NCBI RefSeq assembly: GCF_008520305.1
Contig: NZ_ML703254.1
Span: 1 to 64,000, forward strand
Source: Mesorhizobium sp. SARCC-RB16n
Lineage (GTDB): Bacteria; Pseudomonadota; Alphaproteobacteria; Rhizobiales; Rhizobiaceae
Reading direction: 5' to 3'
Length of the DNA stretch: 64,000 nucleotides
The notes beneath the pieces were generated by a model that did not search any database, was not told where the DNA came from, and saw only the letters and a program-made list of their open reading frames with translations. Shown here one piece after another: positions 52,762 to 60,728 of the stretch; the stretch's first letter is position 1; every line of letters starts with the position of its first letter. The translations under genes and the position numbers were made by a program.

Positions 52762-53340
52762 TTGGTCCTGATTTCACAGTGGAAGGACCAATGGGGAGAA
52801 GACACGCGTCATAGCGAGGTGTTTTCACGGCAACAGGAGCGGGCCAAAGCCTTCGCCATGGCGATCAAGGACGTCCAGAAATATATCGACGAATGTGGGC
52901 TCGTCGAAACGAGCGACGAAGAATCGGAGAAACCGATCTATCGAAAGCCAGGTTTCGAGGGCATTCGAAGCTTCCGCGAGATGGAGCAGATATTCAGCCA
53001 GTTCATCCGCGAGCATCGCGACACAAAGCGGCTCAATCGCGCCCAGGTCGGCATGATGGTCGGACTGCATGAGACGATTTTCGCGCGCTATGAGCGGGCG
53101 TTTTCGAAGCTGCATGCGACGCGGCTGATCCACCTTTGCGAAATCCTCGACTGTTCGCCGGTGGAGATGATCCACGCCGCCGCCCCGCATTTATTCGGCG
53201 AAAGCCGAAAGGAGGCCGACGACAAGCTGAAGCTCGTGCTGCGCATTCTGGACATGCCCGCCTCGACGGCATCCAGCCTGCTCAGCATGATCGAAGGTCT
53301 GGTGGGGGAAGACAGAAGCTCCGAGCAGCCATCGAGGTAG
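52762..53340 (+). CDS. helix-turn-helix protein
   Basis: The 192-residue frame contains REMEQIFSQFIREHRDTKRL. An XRE-like helix-turn-helix follows (RAQVGMMVGLHETIFARYER and HATRLIHLCEILDCSPVEMI), then a helical C-terminal tail. It is probably a transcription regulator of the transfer or leading region. The start is uncertain: TTG at 52762 has no good ribosome binding site; GTG at 52819 and ATG at 52858 (MAIKDVQKYI) are alternatives. Confidence 0.65.
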   Translation: MVLISQWKDQWGEDTRHSEVFSRQQERAKAFAMAIKDVQKYIDECGLVETSDEESEKPIYRKPGFEGIRSFREMEQIFSQFIREHRDTKRLNRAQVGMMVGLHETIFARYERAFSKLHATRLIHLCEILDCSPVEMIHAAAPHLFGESRKEADDKLKLVLRILDMPASTASSLLSMIEGLVGEDRSSEQPSR

Positions 53341-53528
53341 CGGGCAAAGACGCCGACTGGCGCGGCGAGAGGGATCGTCGCCGGCGGCCGAGAGGGCGAA
53401 GCCGGCTCCGGGAGCGGCGGCACGCCGTAAGTTGAGCCCGACCGCCAAGGTGCCTTTCCCAAAGCTAACCACGCATCAGAATCGTGAATCGATGAAGCCG
53501 GACTGATTCATCGAACTCGTTGGACGAG

Positions 53529-53810
53529 ATGGATATAAGTGGCGAATGTCGTGTCATGCCGACAGATGCCGCGACGACACGTCTCCACCGCATCGATCCC
53601 GCGTGCAACATGGCACGGTACTATAGCTTGTCGACAACGCCGAGCCTATTTGGCGACATCTGTGTTGTACGGGAGTGGGGGAGGATCGGCCGGCCGGGCC
53701 GTATCCGTATCGACCTCTACGGGGAAGCAGAGGAGGCTCACGCGGCTCGGTTGGTGATCGAGCACGTCAAGCGGCGACGCGGCTATCGTGATGTGTCAGG
53801 GAATGGCTGA
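53529..53810 (+). CDS. WGR-domain protein
   Basis: The 93-residue product contains LHRIDPACNMARYYSLSTTP, then VVREWGRIGRPGRIRIDLYG with the WGR signature, and VKRRRGYRD near the end. Stand-alone WGR proteins are common on rhizobial plasmids; in PARPs the domain binds nucleic acids. I set the start at ATG 53529; TTG 53520 and ATG 53556 are possible. Confidence 0.8.
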   Translation: MDISGECRVMPTDAATTRLHRIDPACNMARYYSLSTTPSLFGDICVVREWGRIGRPGRIRIDLYGEAEEAHAARLVIEHVKRRRGYRDVSGNG

Positions 53811-53863
53811 CGATCGGGACATCATCGGCGCGACTGCAAAACGCCTGCCCTCCTGTCCAGTGA

Positions 53864-54190
53864 TTATTCGAAGTGCGGCTTTCGCAGAGGTTCGCCGAGA
53901 CAGCCGCCGTGGCGTGGCCGGCCGGCGTGTTTCGCCTTGTCGGCCGCGAGTTGCGCGGCGACTTCCTCGGCAATCGGCGCGAAGTCGTACCCTTTGGCAA
54001 AGGCTGCTGCGTGCAGGGCGACAATCGTGTCGAAGTCCCGCTCGTATGTGCCGAGCCACAGCGCCGGTTCGTCGGTCTCTTCGTGGGGGAACGCCTGCAG
54101 GAAATAGGTTTGCAGCGGCGGGTCGTACCCGATGATGGCCTCGGGGTCCGAGCGGCCGCGTCCGGTGACGGTGATGGTATAGCGGCTCAT
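53864..54190 (-). CDS. conserved-looking hypothetical protein downstream of DUF736
   Basis: The 108-residue protein begins MSRYTITVTGRGRSDPEAII and contains PLQTYFLQAFPHEETDEPAL and IVALHAAAFAKGYDFAPIAE. It ends with a charged tail. I do not recognise a named domain. AAGGAGG lies five bases before the ATG at 54190, which excludes the longer open frame. It follows the DUF736 gene on the same strand, with a stem-loop between. Confidence 0.65.
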   Translation of the reverse strand: MSRYTITVTGRGRSDPEAIIGYDPPLQTYFLQAFPHEETDEPALWLGTYERDFDTIVALHAAAFAKGYDFAPIAEEVAAQLAADKAKHAGRPRHGGCLGEPLRKPHFE

Positions 54191-54221
54191 CATAGCCTCC
54201 TTGTTCCGGAAAGTGAGGTGA

Positions 54222-54250
54222 AGGGGCCGGCCCTTTCGACGCCGGCCCCT
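54222..54250. terminator. perfect stem-loop between the DUF736 gene and its downstream neighbour
   Basis: A 10-base perfect stem AGGGGCCGGC/GCCGGCCCCT with a 9-base loop lies between the two minus-strand genes. Twenty-three bases of it (54223-54245) recur in inverted orientation at 55167-55189. No T-run follows on either strand, so it may be an RNA processing or attenuation element rather than a full terminator. Confidence 0.45.
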
Positions 54251-54258
54251 CGTGGCTG

Positions 54259-54582
54259 TCACTGCGGGTTGTTCCAGAGGATGACCTTCTTGTTCTCCTC
54301 GCCGCCCGGGGCGGGAGCGAGATTGCCGAAGATGACGCCGATCTCGGGAGCTTCCAGTTTGACCGAGAGGTACTCCTCGCCCGAACGCTGGGAGACGCGG
54401 TGCCAGCCGGCTCCGATCTCGAAGCCTGTGCGCTTGTTGACGATCCGGTAGTCGGGGGCGTCCTCGCGCGACTTGTTGGGGTTGGGGATGAGGGTGATCG
54501 GAGCGTTGACCCGGAGCGTGGCGAAGACGCCTTCCATCGAGCCGTCCGCCTTGGTGGTGAGGTTTGCGATCGTGGTGGCCAT
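54259..54582 (-). CDS. DUF736 family protein
   Basis: The 107-residue protein has the DUF736 pattern: MATTIANLTTKADGSMEGVF, then ATLRVNAPITLIPNPNKS, PDYRIVNKRTGFEIGAGWHR and EYLSVKLEAPEI. It ends with a Gly/Asn-rich tail. The family is almost confined to alphaproteobacterial plasmids and ICEs and its function is unknown. GGAGAAC precedes the ATG. A large cruciform lies just upstream at 54661-54756. Confidence 0.92.
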   Translation of the reverse strand: MATTIANLTTKADGSMEGVFATLRVNAPITLIPNPNKSREDAPDYRIVNKRTGFEIGAGWHRVSQRSGEEYLSVKLEAPEIGVIFGNLAPAPGGEENKKVILWNNPQ

Positions 54583-54660
54583 GGTAGTTCTCCTTCGGTT
54601 GCATCGGGACCATTCCCGATGGCGCCAAAGGAGAGGGCCGTCCTGCTGCGGTCATCGCGA

Positions 54661-54756
54661 CGAAAATTCCGGAAAATTCTATTTGCCGAAAAAAGTGCGG
54701 GCAGGCCCTTCGCCTGCCCGCTGATAAAACAGGAATCGAATTTTCCTGAATTTTCG
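54661..54756. repeat. nested inverted repeat (cruciform) upstream of DUF736
   Basis: The outer arms 54661-54679 and 54738-54756 are complementary at 18 of 19 positions. Each consists of two copies of GAAAATTC (or its complement GAATTTTC) two bases apart. Inside is a perfect 10-base hairpin GCGGGCAGGC/GCCTGCCCGC (54697-54721, 5-base loop) with a T6 run next to it on the minus strand. It could be an operator with four half-sites, a terminator, or a single-strand promoter. Confidence 0.8.
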
Positions 54757-55140
54757 CCGCGTGTACCCCCAGCGGGGGTTGACCGCACAAAGCAGGCGGT
54801 CGTCTACAAAGGCGACATGAAACGGGAATGGCCCCGGATGCAGCAGATGGACAAGAACCCAGGCCGCCATCGCAGGCTGCCCACTCAACCCTGCCGGATC
54901 GCAGGAACATGCTTGCCCCGCCAGGTCATGTCGCCGCAATACCTCGAATAGCAGCACGGCGCGTGAACCGCCTTGCGTGCCCGCCATGGCAGGACCGCGT
55001 TTCGAGATCGAAGCCGGATGGTAGCGAACCTCACAAACAGGCAGTGGCGATGCCTCGCGGCCAAGTTGGATGACCTTGCAAGACCGCATGTTCGGTACGT
55101 TGCACCTGCTTCAGATAAAGACGGATGAGGATGATCATCT
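54757..55140. other. stretch without a firmly supported gene
   Basis: A minus-strand frame ending at 54679 reads through this stretch (for example VLLFEVLRRHDLAGQACSCD and HPGPFPFHVAFVDDRLLCAV) and looks partly protein-like. It has no recognised family, and its C-terminal part crosses the cruciform. I leave it unnamed. Confidence 0.3.
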
Positions 55141-55611
55141 TCACACGCCCCGCTGCCTCGAGTGGACCGGCGTCGAAAGGGCCGGCCCCGGACGTTCACA
55201 GCATAGTTGAGGCGCGCGGCTCACGCATATCGGATCGGGCCTGCCGGTGGACCGCGTGGACATCATCCTGGCAACGCCCAGACGCTCATCCGGTGTCATG
55301 CGGGCCGCGAGCCGATCATTCTCCCCGGAACCGTTCCGTATACCAGGTGATCTTACCTCAACCTTCATCGGCCTGTGAATCATCAGGCTCTTGGGAAGGT
55401 GCTCGGGATGAAACTCCAGCAGCGTGATCTTCACTTGCGGCTTACACCGGTTACAGTCGAATTTCAGCTTCAGCGGGTCGACGCCGCCTCCATAGACCAT
55501 CATCAGATCAGCCGATCTGCAGTAGCGGACATTCCCGCAACTGCATTCCACCTTCACAAGCATGTTGTGCCGGGTCGCCTTTCCCAGGGTGTCGATCGGA
55601 TCGTGCGCCAT
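55141..55611 (-). CDS. hypothetical zinc-ribbon-like protein
   Basis: The 156-residue frame begins MAHDPIDTLGKATRHNMLVK and has two CxxC-type pairs (CSCGNVRYC and CNRCKPQ) around a VYGGGVDPLKLKFD segment, a likely zinc ribbon. After MKVEVRSPG the protein is less convincing, and its last residues are encoded by the repeat at 55167-55189, so the original C terminus may be lost. Function unknown. Confidence 0.55.
   Translation of the reverse strand: MAHDPIDTLGKATRHNMLVKVECSCGNVRYCRSADLMMVYGGGVDPLKLKFDCNRCKPQVKITLLEFHPEHLPKSLMIHRPMKVEVRSPGIRNGSGENDRLAARMTPDERLGVARMMSTRSTGRPDPICVSRAPQLCCERPGPALSTPVHSRQRGV
55167..55189. repeat. inverted copy of the 54223-54245 sequence
   Basis: This 23-base sequence is the exact reverse complement of 54223-54245. 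The two copies are about 920 bases apart and flank the DUF736 upstream region with the cruciform. Confidence 0.85.
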
Positions 55612-55670
55612 GAGAACGAATAAGGAACAAATTTCTTGCCCGTCAAGACGTCTTGTGGAATCTATCCAGC

Positions 55671-55859
55671 ATGAGCGACGAACCTACCAAGCTTGCCGAC
55701 GGCATGACGTCGGTATCGCGCCAGCGCGCCACAGTGCTGGGTCACGTCTGCGAGCGCAAGGGATGCATCAGGTATGCAGGCTTCGGTTTTGCCCGGCCGG
55801 GCCAGGAACCGCACTGGTTCTGTTTCGAGCATCGCGGCGATGGCGAGCGGTATTTGTGA
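55671..55859 (+). CDS. hypothetical protein, 62 residues
   Basis: The product starts MSDEPTKLADGMTSVSRQRA and contains two Cys (HVCERKGC) and a Cys/His pair (HWFCFEHRGDGE). It may bind a metal as a small zinc-finger-like domain. No family is recognised. It is followed after six bases by another small gene in the same direction. Confidence 0.5.
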   Translation: MSDEPTKLADGMTSVSRQRATVLGHVCERKGCIRYAGFGFARPGQEPHWFCFEHRGDGERYL

Positions 55860-55865
55860 GGTACG

Positions 55866-56153
55866 ATGGCTGAGAAAGCGAATGATGAAATGCTGCCGCC
55901 GGTGCGCGGATGCACGCTCGACGTGGATGACAAGGATATGCCGAGGTCGTGCCTGGTAGGACTGTTGACCGAAGAGGGCACCAAATCCTTTACACTGAAC
56001 GAGCATGGCGCACGCACCATGATGCTTGCGCTGCAGACGTTTCTCGACCTTGTCGCCGCCAACAAGACAGAAAACCTGTCGACCGCGCGCAATCGAACTG
56101 AGCCGATCAGACGTCGAACAAGTCTGAAGGCCCCAGCCCGATCTCGTCGATGA
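55866..56153 (+). CDS. hypothetical protein, 95 residues
   Basis: The product begins MAEKANDEMLPPVRGCTLDV and has KSFTLNEHGARTMMLALQTF then LDLVAAN. Its Arg-rich end overlaps the convergent SRAP gene by 47 bases. No domain is recognised. GAGG precedes the ATG. It probably shares a transcript with the preceding 62-residue gene. Confidence 0.5.
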   Translation: MAEKANDEMLPPVRGCTLDVDDKDMPRSCLVGLLTEEGTKSFTLNEHGARTMMLALQTFLDLVAANKTENLSTARNRTEPIRRRTSLKAPARSRR

Positions 56154-56826
56154 TGTCGGGCGTGTTGTTTCGTGGCGAACCGACCTTGCTGTCGATCGGC
56201 CACATCTTCATCAGGTCGGACGGGAACGGCTTCATCAGGTCGCGCGGATCCTGCTCCGGTCCAAGCCAGCGCATGTAGTCGGCCGGCGCCAGGATGACCG
56301 GCATGCGGTCGTGGATGGTCGCCATCAGTTCGTTCGGCTCACAGGTGGCAATGGCAAAGGTCCGGATCAATTCGCCCGTCACCTTGTCGGAGTATTCCTC
56401 CCAGATCCCGGCCATGGCAAAGGGCTCGCCGGATTTCATGGCGACGGCATAGGGCTGTTTCTTCTTCCCCGAGGCGTCGAGCTTCTGCCATTCGAAATAA
56501 CCGTCCACAGGCACAAGGCAACGGCGCGCCGCATAGGCCTTCTTGAACATGCCATTGCTGGCAATCGTCTCGCATCGCGCATTGACCGGAGGCGGCCGGC
56601 CGCCGCCCTCCCTCGCCCAACCAGGTACGAGACCCCAACGGGCGGAGACAAAGCCGGCCATGCTGGTCGACAGCTCTTCACGGATAACGATCGGATAAGT
56701 CAGGCTCGGCGCGCCATTCCAGAGCGGAAAGCTGTTGCCCAGGCGCTCGACTTCGCCAGGATGGGCGAACTCAAACCTCCGCATCATGTCAGGGATTGTG
56801 GTCTTTACGAAAACGCGTCCGCACAT
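56107..56826 (-). CDS. SRAP protein (YedK/HMCES-like abasic-site shield)
   Basis: The 239-residue protein begins MCGRVF, exposing the catalytic Cys2 after Met removal. It also has PVNARCET (Asn about 82), RRCLVPVDGYFEW (Glu about 112) and TIHDRMPVIL (His), the full active-site set of the SRAP family. SRAP proteins form a covalent crosslink with abasic sites in single-stranded DNA. The start at 56826 is fixed by the need for MCG. In a leading region it could protect incoming single strands. Confidence 0.95.
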   Translation of the reverse strand: MCGRVFVKTTIPDMMRRFEFAHPGEVERLGNSFPLWNGAPSLTYPIVIREELSTSMAGFVSARWGLVPGWAREGGGRPPPVNARCETIASNGMFKKAYAARRCLVPVDGYFEWQKLDASGKKKQPYAVAMKSGEPFAMAGIWEEYSDKVTGELIRTFAIATCEPNELMATIHDRMPVILAPADYMRWLGPEQDPRDLMKPFPSDLMKMWPIDSKVGSPRNNTPDIIDEIGLGPSDLFDV

Positions 56827-56899
56827 TTCGGAGCCGGCCTCGTCACGTCGGGGAAGATCAAAATGGGAACACAATGGGAACGAGTCAAGGCAATCATTC

Positions 56900-57121
56900 T
56901 CACTCCGGCAGACCCGGATCGAAGTGCCCAATCGCATCGAGGATGGTGCGATAAAGGCTGTCCACCTCCTCATCGATCTCGACCCGCTTTTTGCCGAGCG
57001 ACTTGGCATCGGCAATGAGCTTGTCGGTCAATTCATCAACCGAGATGACATCCGCCTTGGCTGTTTCGGGAACGTTGTTGGCAATCCATTGGTCCAGAAA
57101 ATTGATGCCGCGTGCGCTCAT
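56900..57121 (-). CDS. DUF768 family protein
   Basis: The 73-residue product reads MSARGINFLDQWIANNVPET, then VDELTDKLIADAKSLG and IDEEVDSLYRTILDAIGHF, the signature of DUF768, a small helical family found mainly in Mesorhizobium. Function unknown. A TTG one codon upstream is an alternative start. A decayed second copy lies at 58598-58818. Confidence 0.88.
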   Translation of the reverse strand: MSARGINFLDQWIANNVPETAKADVISVDELTDKLIADAKSLGKKRVEIDEEVDSLYRTILDAIGHFDPGLPE

Positions 57122-57218
57122 CAATCAACAATCTGCCAACGAATATTAGGTTCCGCTTGCGCTGCAAGCCGCTGGAATCGTGGGGAACAAAAGACAAGAA
57201 CGCAGGTTCGTCTAGGCT

Positions 57219-57461
57219 ATGCCGCTTTACTTCTTCGATACAATCGAGAATGGCCAGATCACCCGCGACGATCTGGGCGTAGACATGAGCCCGGCCGACA
57301 TGCGCCGGGAGGCGAAGCGCCTGCTGCCTTCACTCGTGATAGAGCATTCTCTGCCGGCCGACCTCAATGACTTTGCGGTATGGGTCCGTGACGACACCGG
57401 GCGTTGCGTCTATGAGGCTAGCCTAACGCTGGTCACAAGGTCGCTGTCTGCGCCAGCGTAA
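57219..57461 (+). CDS. DUF6894-type small protein
   Basis: The 80-residue protein starts MPLYFFDTIENGQITRDDLG and contains ADMRREAKRLLPSLVIEHSL and FAVWVRDDTGRCVYEASLTL. It has the MPxYFFD start and VRDxxGxxVYxAxL end of the DUF6894 family, common in rhizobia. Function is unknown. It is convergent with the first ligase gene, the stops being five bases apart. Confidence 0.85.
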   Translation: MPLYFFDTIENGQITRDDLGVDMSPADMRREAKRLLPSLVIEHSLPADLNDFAVWVRDDTGRCVYEASLTLVTRSLSAPA

Positions 57462-57466
57462 CCCTT

Positions 57467-58345
57467 TCAGTCAGACGACGGCAGCGGTTCCTCATCTCTG
57501 AAATCCTGCAGCGAGGCGTGGCGCAAATCCTCGTCGCCGCGCAAGTGCTTCACGCGCCCGATGATACCGGGCTTCACCCATAGCGTCGCCGGCCGTTTCA
57601 TGCCCCTGGGCGCCGGACCGGCGTGCTCTTGGACGCGCTTCCATAGCCGTTCTCGGATGGCATGGCTCGAGTTGATGAAGGCCGAGCCGACATACTGCCC
57701 CGTCGTCCGATCGGCCATAAGGGCAAAAGCCGGCTTCCCGGGCTCCCGCTCGACGCCTAGCAGTTCGTATTCCTCGACCGTGTAGCACTTCGCCTTCAGC
57801 CAGTTGGTCGACGGGCCGCTGCGGTATTTGCTGTCGCGGCGCTTTGACACCATGCCCTCCAGGCCAGCCTGTTCGGCAAGGTGGAAGATGGCGCTCGCCT
57901 CCCCGGGTAGCGCCTGGCTGAATTGGATGCGCTGTTCCTCGGGGATCATCTCGGTAAGGACCTCGCGTCGGTCTTCCAGCGGCATGTCGCGCAGATCGTG
58001 GCCGTTGACGTGGAGGAGATCAAACGCAACGAAATACAAGTCATGCTGCCGGCTGGTGATGGCCTTGCGCAGGGCACCGAAGTCCGACAGGCCTGCGTCG
58101 TTTAACACGATGATCTCGCCGTCTATGATGGCGCTCTCGACATCGAGGCCAGCGGCGGCTTTGGCGAGATCTCGGTATTTGTCCGTCCAGTCGAGACCGC
58201 GACGCGTGAAGATCCGCACGCCGGTCTCATCCTTGATGATCTGCGAGCGGTAGCCATCGAACTTGATCTCGTGAATCCAGCCTGCTCCCTCGGGAGGCTT
58301 CTCAACCAAGGTCGGCAACAGAGGAGCGACAAACTTCAAACGCAT
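57467..58345 (-). CDS. ATP-dependent DNA ligase (LigC/LigD ligase-domain type), copy 1
   Basis: The 292-residue enzyme has the nucleotidyltransferase motifs: motif I EIKFDGYR (adenylated Lys), FTRRGLDW, IIDGEIIVL, FVAFDLLHVNG and motif IV LEGMVSKRRDS. Motif V is YTVEEYELLGV, and an OB-fold end follows (YVGSAFINSSHAI). It matches stand-alone ligase domains of bacterial NHEJ ligases, without polymerase or nuclease domains. It would seal nicks with ATP. A second, diverged copy is at 62287. Confidence 0.93.
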   Translation of the reverse strand: MRLKFVAPLLPTLVEKPPEGAGWIHEIKFDGYRSQIIKDETGVRIFTRRGLDWTDKYRDLAKAAAGLDVESAIIDGEIIVLNDAGLSDFGALRKAITSRQHDLYFVAFDLLHVNGHDLRDMPLEDRREVLTEMIPEEQRIQFSQALPGEASAIFHLAEQAGLEGMVSKRRDSKYRSGPSTNWLKAKCYTVEEYELLGVEREPGKPAFALMADRTTGQYVGSAFINSSHAIRERLWKRVQEHAGPAPRGMKRPATLWVKPGIIGRVKHLRGDEDLRHASLQDFRDEEPLPSSD

Positions 58346-58597
58346 GCACGAGACTCGCGGAGCCGCGATTCAATTAGCATGCCCTTAATTAGTTCCGGAA
58401 AAATTTAACGGTTCGTTGACCGCGCTGTCCTAATTTGGAACAGCGCGGTCAAACCCAACCGGACTGCGCGGGCGGCTCCGGCATAACACCCGCCGCAAAG
58501 TCGGAGCCGCCACCCTACCTTCTAAATACCAGCAATGGTTGAATCAACAGTTACCGAACGTGCCTTCCGGTACGTCGTCCAGGTCGTTAGACTTGTC

Positions 58598-58818
58598 TCA
58601 ATCCGCCAAGCCCGTATCATGATGAACGATCGCATCCAGGATCGCTTCATAGACGCTGCCGGTGTCTTCCTCGATCTCGTCACTGCCGATTCCGACCACT
58701 TTGGCGCCGGCTAGACTAAAAGCTTCTGGGTCAACTCTGCGAGATAAATCAGCCCGACCGTCTTGGGAACGTTGTTGCCTATCCACCGGTCCAAGAAGTT
58801 TATGCCGCGCGTGCTCAT
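58598..58818 (-). pseudogene. DUF768 family protein, frameshifted second copy
   Basis: The N-terminal frame reads MSTRGINFLDRWIGNNVPKT and ELTQKLLV then stops. The remainder (IGSDEIEEDTGSVYEAILDA, ending HHDTGLAD) continues in the next frame to 58598. Compared with the intact copy at 56900 one frameshift near 58715 explains the break. Confidence 0.75.
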
Positions 58819-59027
58819 TGCCAGGCCTCCGAAAAGTGATGGCCCGCGCCTGCCCAACCCTTGGGCGCGCGCCGACCGAGTTTTGGAGGGAACTTGGTCA
58901 GCGGCAGTCAACACCGGCTGCCGGCGATTCAGTTAGCACTCGCTAGAATAGTTCCGAAGCTTCAAACTACGGCGCAACAAACCACGGTGCGCCACGTTGC
59001 CCACCACACCATCGGAATGAGGCGACG

Positions 59028-59245
59028 ATGACGAAGTACCAGGTGGAAGAGATTTACGGCGACACGGTGGTTTCATCGGGCACCGTCGTGGAGAACGATC
59101 CCATGAAAGCGCCGAAGCGACGGCGGGACAAAGGGTCTCGCCGCGGGCACTACAGGATCATTGGTTCCGGGTGGTCGATGAAGATCAAGCTGCCGTATAC
59201 GAGTACAGCTTGGTCGGACCCGACGAGCGGGTAGACCTCTTGGAA
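59028..59245 (+). pseudogene. small hypothetical protein, frameshifted and fused to the next frame
   Basis: The first frame reads MTKYQVEEIYGDTVVSSGTV and VENDPMKAP. The continuation RALQDHWFRVVDEDQAAVYE with YSL lies in the next frame, the break being near 59110 (AAAGCGCCG, one base probably lost). In the second frame no stop intervenes before the zinc-ribbon protein that begins at 59246. I recognise the ALQDHWFRVVDE pattern from small plasmid proteins but not a function. Confidence 0.55.
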
Positions 59246-59464
59246 TTGACGAAGTTATCCGACCTCGGTCCGCCGATCCCTGGCAAGGTGCATGGACCTG
59301 AACTCGCCAAGGAGCAGGATCATTTCTACAATTGTCCCGAATGCGGTCAGCCGGTTGATCAACGAGATTTTCGTCAGGTGTTCTGGCATGAAGAACCCGG
59401 CCATGCGCCGCTGGATCCGCAAGATGGCGCAACGATCCTTTTATTCCCAGGGCTGCGGAAATAA
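59246..59464 (+). CDS. small zinc-ribbon-like protein, copy 1
   Basis: Taking TTG at 59246 as start gives 72 residues: TKLSDLGPPIPGKVHGPELA, FYNCPECGQPVDQRDFRQVF and PLDPQDGATILLFPGLRK. The CPEC pair plus a late His suggest a half zinc ribbon. Copy 2 at 63261-63479 is the same length and very similar. The TTG is not well supported by a ribosome binding site, and this copy is in frame with the preceding broken gene. Confidence 0.6.
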   Translation: MTKLSDLGPPIPGKVHGPELAKEQDHFYNCPECGQPVDQRDFRQVFWHEEPGHAPLDPQDGATILLFPGLRK

Positions 59465-59700
59465 CTCCCCTGTGCAGCCGGGGGAAAAAGCCGCTGGTGG
59501 ACAAGCCGACATGAGTTGCGCGGGACGAATTCGCGTTCCGTGAAGAGCAGCATCGGCAGCTCACGATCACGCCGCTTGACGCCCATTCGTCAGGCGCTAC
59601 GTTTGCCACCCGGCGGACCTATCGGACGCCACCGGCCGGCGCTCATTCTAAACCCCGAAGTCCCCCCGCCTACTGAGCTCCGGCCGACCTTAAAGGCGGC
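59412..59700 (+). repeat. duplicated block, copy 1 (3' end of the zinc-ribbon gene plus downstream non-coding DNA)
   Basis: From the GATGGCGCAACGATCC region through about 59700 the sequence is nearly identical to 63428-63722. Both contain long matches such as ATAACTCCCCTGTGCAGC, GAAGAGCAGCATCGGCAGCT and GCGGACCTATCGGACGCCA. Several single-base indels lie in the part after the stop codon, so conservation there is not of a protein. Confidence 0.8.
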
Positions 59701-59781
59701 CGTTCTCGGTATCAACCGACGTTTGAATCGTTCTGAGTGCTGCTAAATAGGGCAATTAAAATCTGGCTGTTGGAGGCCGCT

Positions 59782-60030
59782 ATGACGGAGGGCCGTCCAG
59801 ACCTCGCGCGGGCGGTGGTTGACGCCAGTTTCCTGTCTCAGCACCGCTCCAGGGCCTACATTACCTCAATTCGTGCTGACATAGCTCAAATCCGCCGGGC
59901 AATCGCCGCGTCTCACGAGCTTCTGAAGCGGCATCGCCAGCCCAAGCTAGACGAGGCGCTCAGAGATGAGCGGCACCTGTGTCCGCGTTCCATGCAGAAA
60001 TTGTCCAGTCTGTGTTTCGAACCTTGGTGA
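59782..60030 (+). CDS. small hypothetical protein, copy 1
   Basis: The 82-residue product starts MTEGRPDLARAVVDASFLSQ and has IRADIAQIRRAIAASHELLK and a basic end. TTGGAGG precedes the ATG at 59782. The gene at 63875 begins with a similar protein (MIEVRTDVARAMIDATFVSQ), so the pair belongs to the duplicated cassette. It looks helical; no family is recognised. Confidence 0.6.
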   Translation: MTEGRPDLARAVVDASFLSQHRSRAYITSIRADIAQIRRAIAASHELLKRHRQPKLDEALRDERHLCPRSMQKLSSLCFEPW

Positions 60031-60261
60031 CGGAAACTAACGTGCCCCCATGTGAATGGCGCAACCTGGCTAGGAGCCTCATCTTGGAGCTTACCGGGTG
60101 CGAGCGCGTCGACGCTGCCTTGGTGGATTGGGATCATCAGGAGGTAAGGGGGGCCGCCATGGGGTGGCGGGGAAGCGGGCCCCGCCAGGGGGAGCCCGAC
60201 CAGCAGCGGCGAGCTGCCCTCTTTCAAACCTGCCGAACATTCAAGTTCCCACATCGCGCAC

Positions 60262-60364
60262 AAAAAGCCCGCCGGCCGGAGCCAGCGGGCAGCTGACAGA
60301 AGTGGAGGGGGCCGCCGGGACTAAGCGGCCGGCTCACGAACCTTTGTCTGTGACACATGTTCCA
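60262..60364 (-). ncRNA. terminator-ended RNA-like unit A of a tandem array
   Basis: On the minus strand the unit begins TGGAACATGTGTCACAGACA, has a variable hairpin (GGCCGC/GCGGCC, 60310-60330), a conserved CTTCTGTCAGCTG linker, and ends in a 9-base terminator stem (60267-60290) followed by T5. Units B and C have the same plan. No convincing protein is encoded, although an ATG occurs in the conserved 5' part. Confidence 0.55.
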
Positions 60365-60373
60365 GCTGGCAAT

Positions 60374-60406
60374 AAAAAAAACCCGCCACTGAGGGGACGG
60401 TGGCGG
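60374..60406 (-). terminator. intrinsic terminator between array units
   Basis: On the minus strand a CCGCCAC/GTGGCGG stem (60383-60406, 10-base loop) is followed by eight T. It lies directly upstream of unit A. Confidence 0.75.
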
Positions 60407-60515
60407 ATTCTGTTTGAAAGCTGATCTCAGCTCTCTTGCGCCTCTAACTGAGGGGGAGGTGTTATGGGCGCCAGGGAATGAACTAGGGCCAACAGAAAGT
60501 GTTCCAGACGGAAAC

Positions 60516-60646
60516 AAAAAGGGCCGCCGGCGGGAGCCAGCAGGCAGCTGACAGAGTGGAGGGACGCCCGGAGTGAGGCGTCCGGCTCAGAATCTTTGTC
60601 TGTGGATATTGAGGCCCGCGCCCCACCCAACAAAGGGGCGCGGGCC
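60516..60646 (-). ncRNA. terminator-ended RNA-like unit B with upstream 12-base hairpin
   Basis: Minus strand: a perfect 12-base stem GGCCCGCGCCCC/GGGGCGCGGGCC (60613-60646) leads into CCACAGACAAAGATTC. The variable hairpin GGACGCC/GGCGTCC (60562-60583), the linker CTCTGTCAGCTG and the terminator stem (60522-60545) with T5 follow. The variable stem differs in sequence from units A and C but keeps pairing. Confidence 0.55.
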
Positions 60647-60728
60647 GGCCAGCGTCGCGAAAAGACCCAGACGCGCCGCCGCCTTGGCCCGAACTTGCGA
60701 CTGGTCGAGCTGTTCCCGACAGAACACT

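Noticed and set aside
53796-54910. Long minus-strand frames crossing the DUF736 gene
   Set aside because: They combine the real 108-residue protein with out-of-frame readings of DUF736; the ribosome binding site at 54190 marks the real start.
59465-59700. Hidden protein in the conserved block after the zinc-ribbon gene
   Set aside because: Single-base indels between the two copies break every shared frame, so the conservation is not of a coding sequence.
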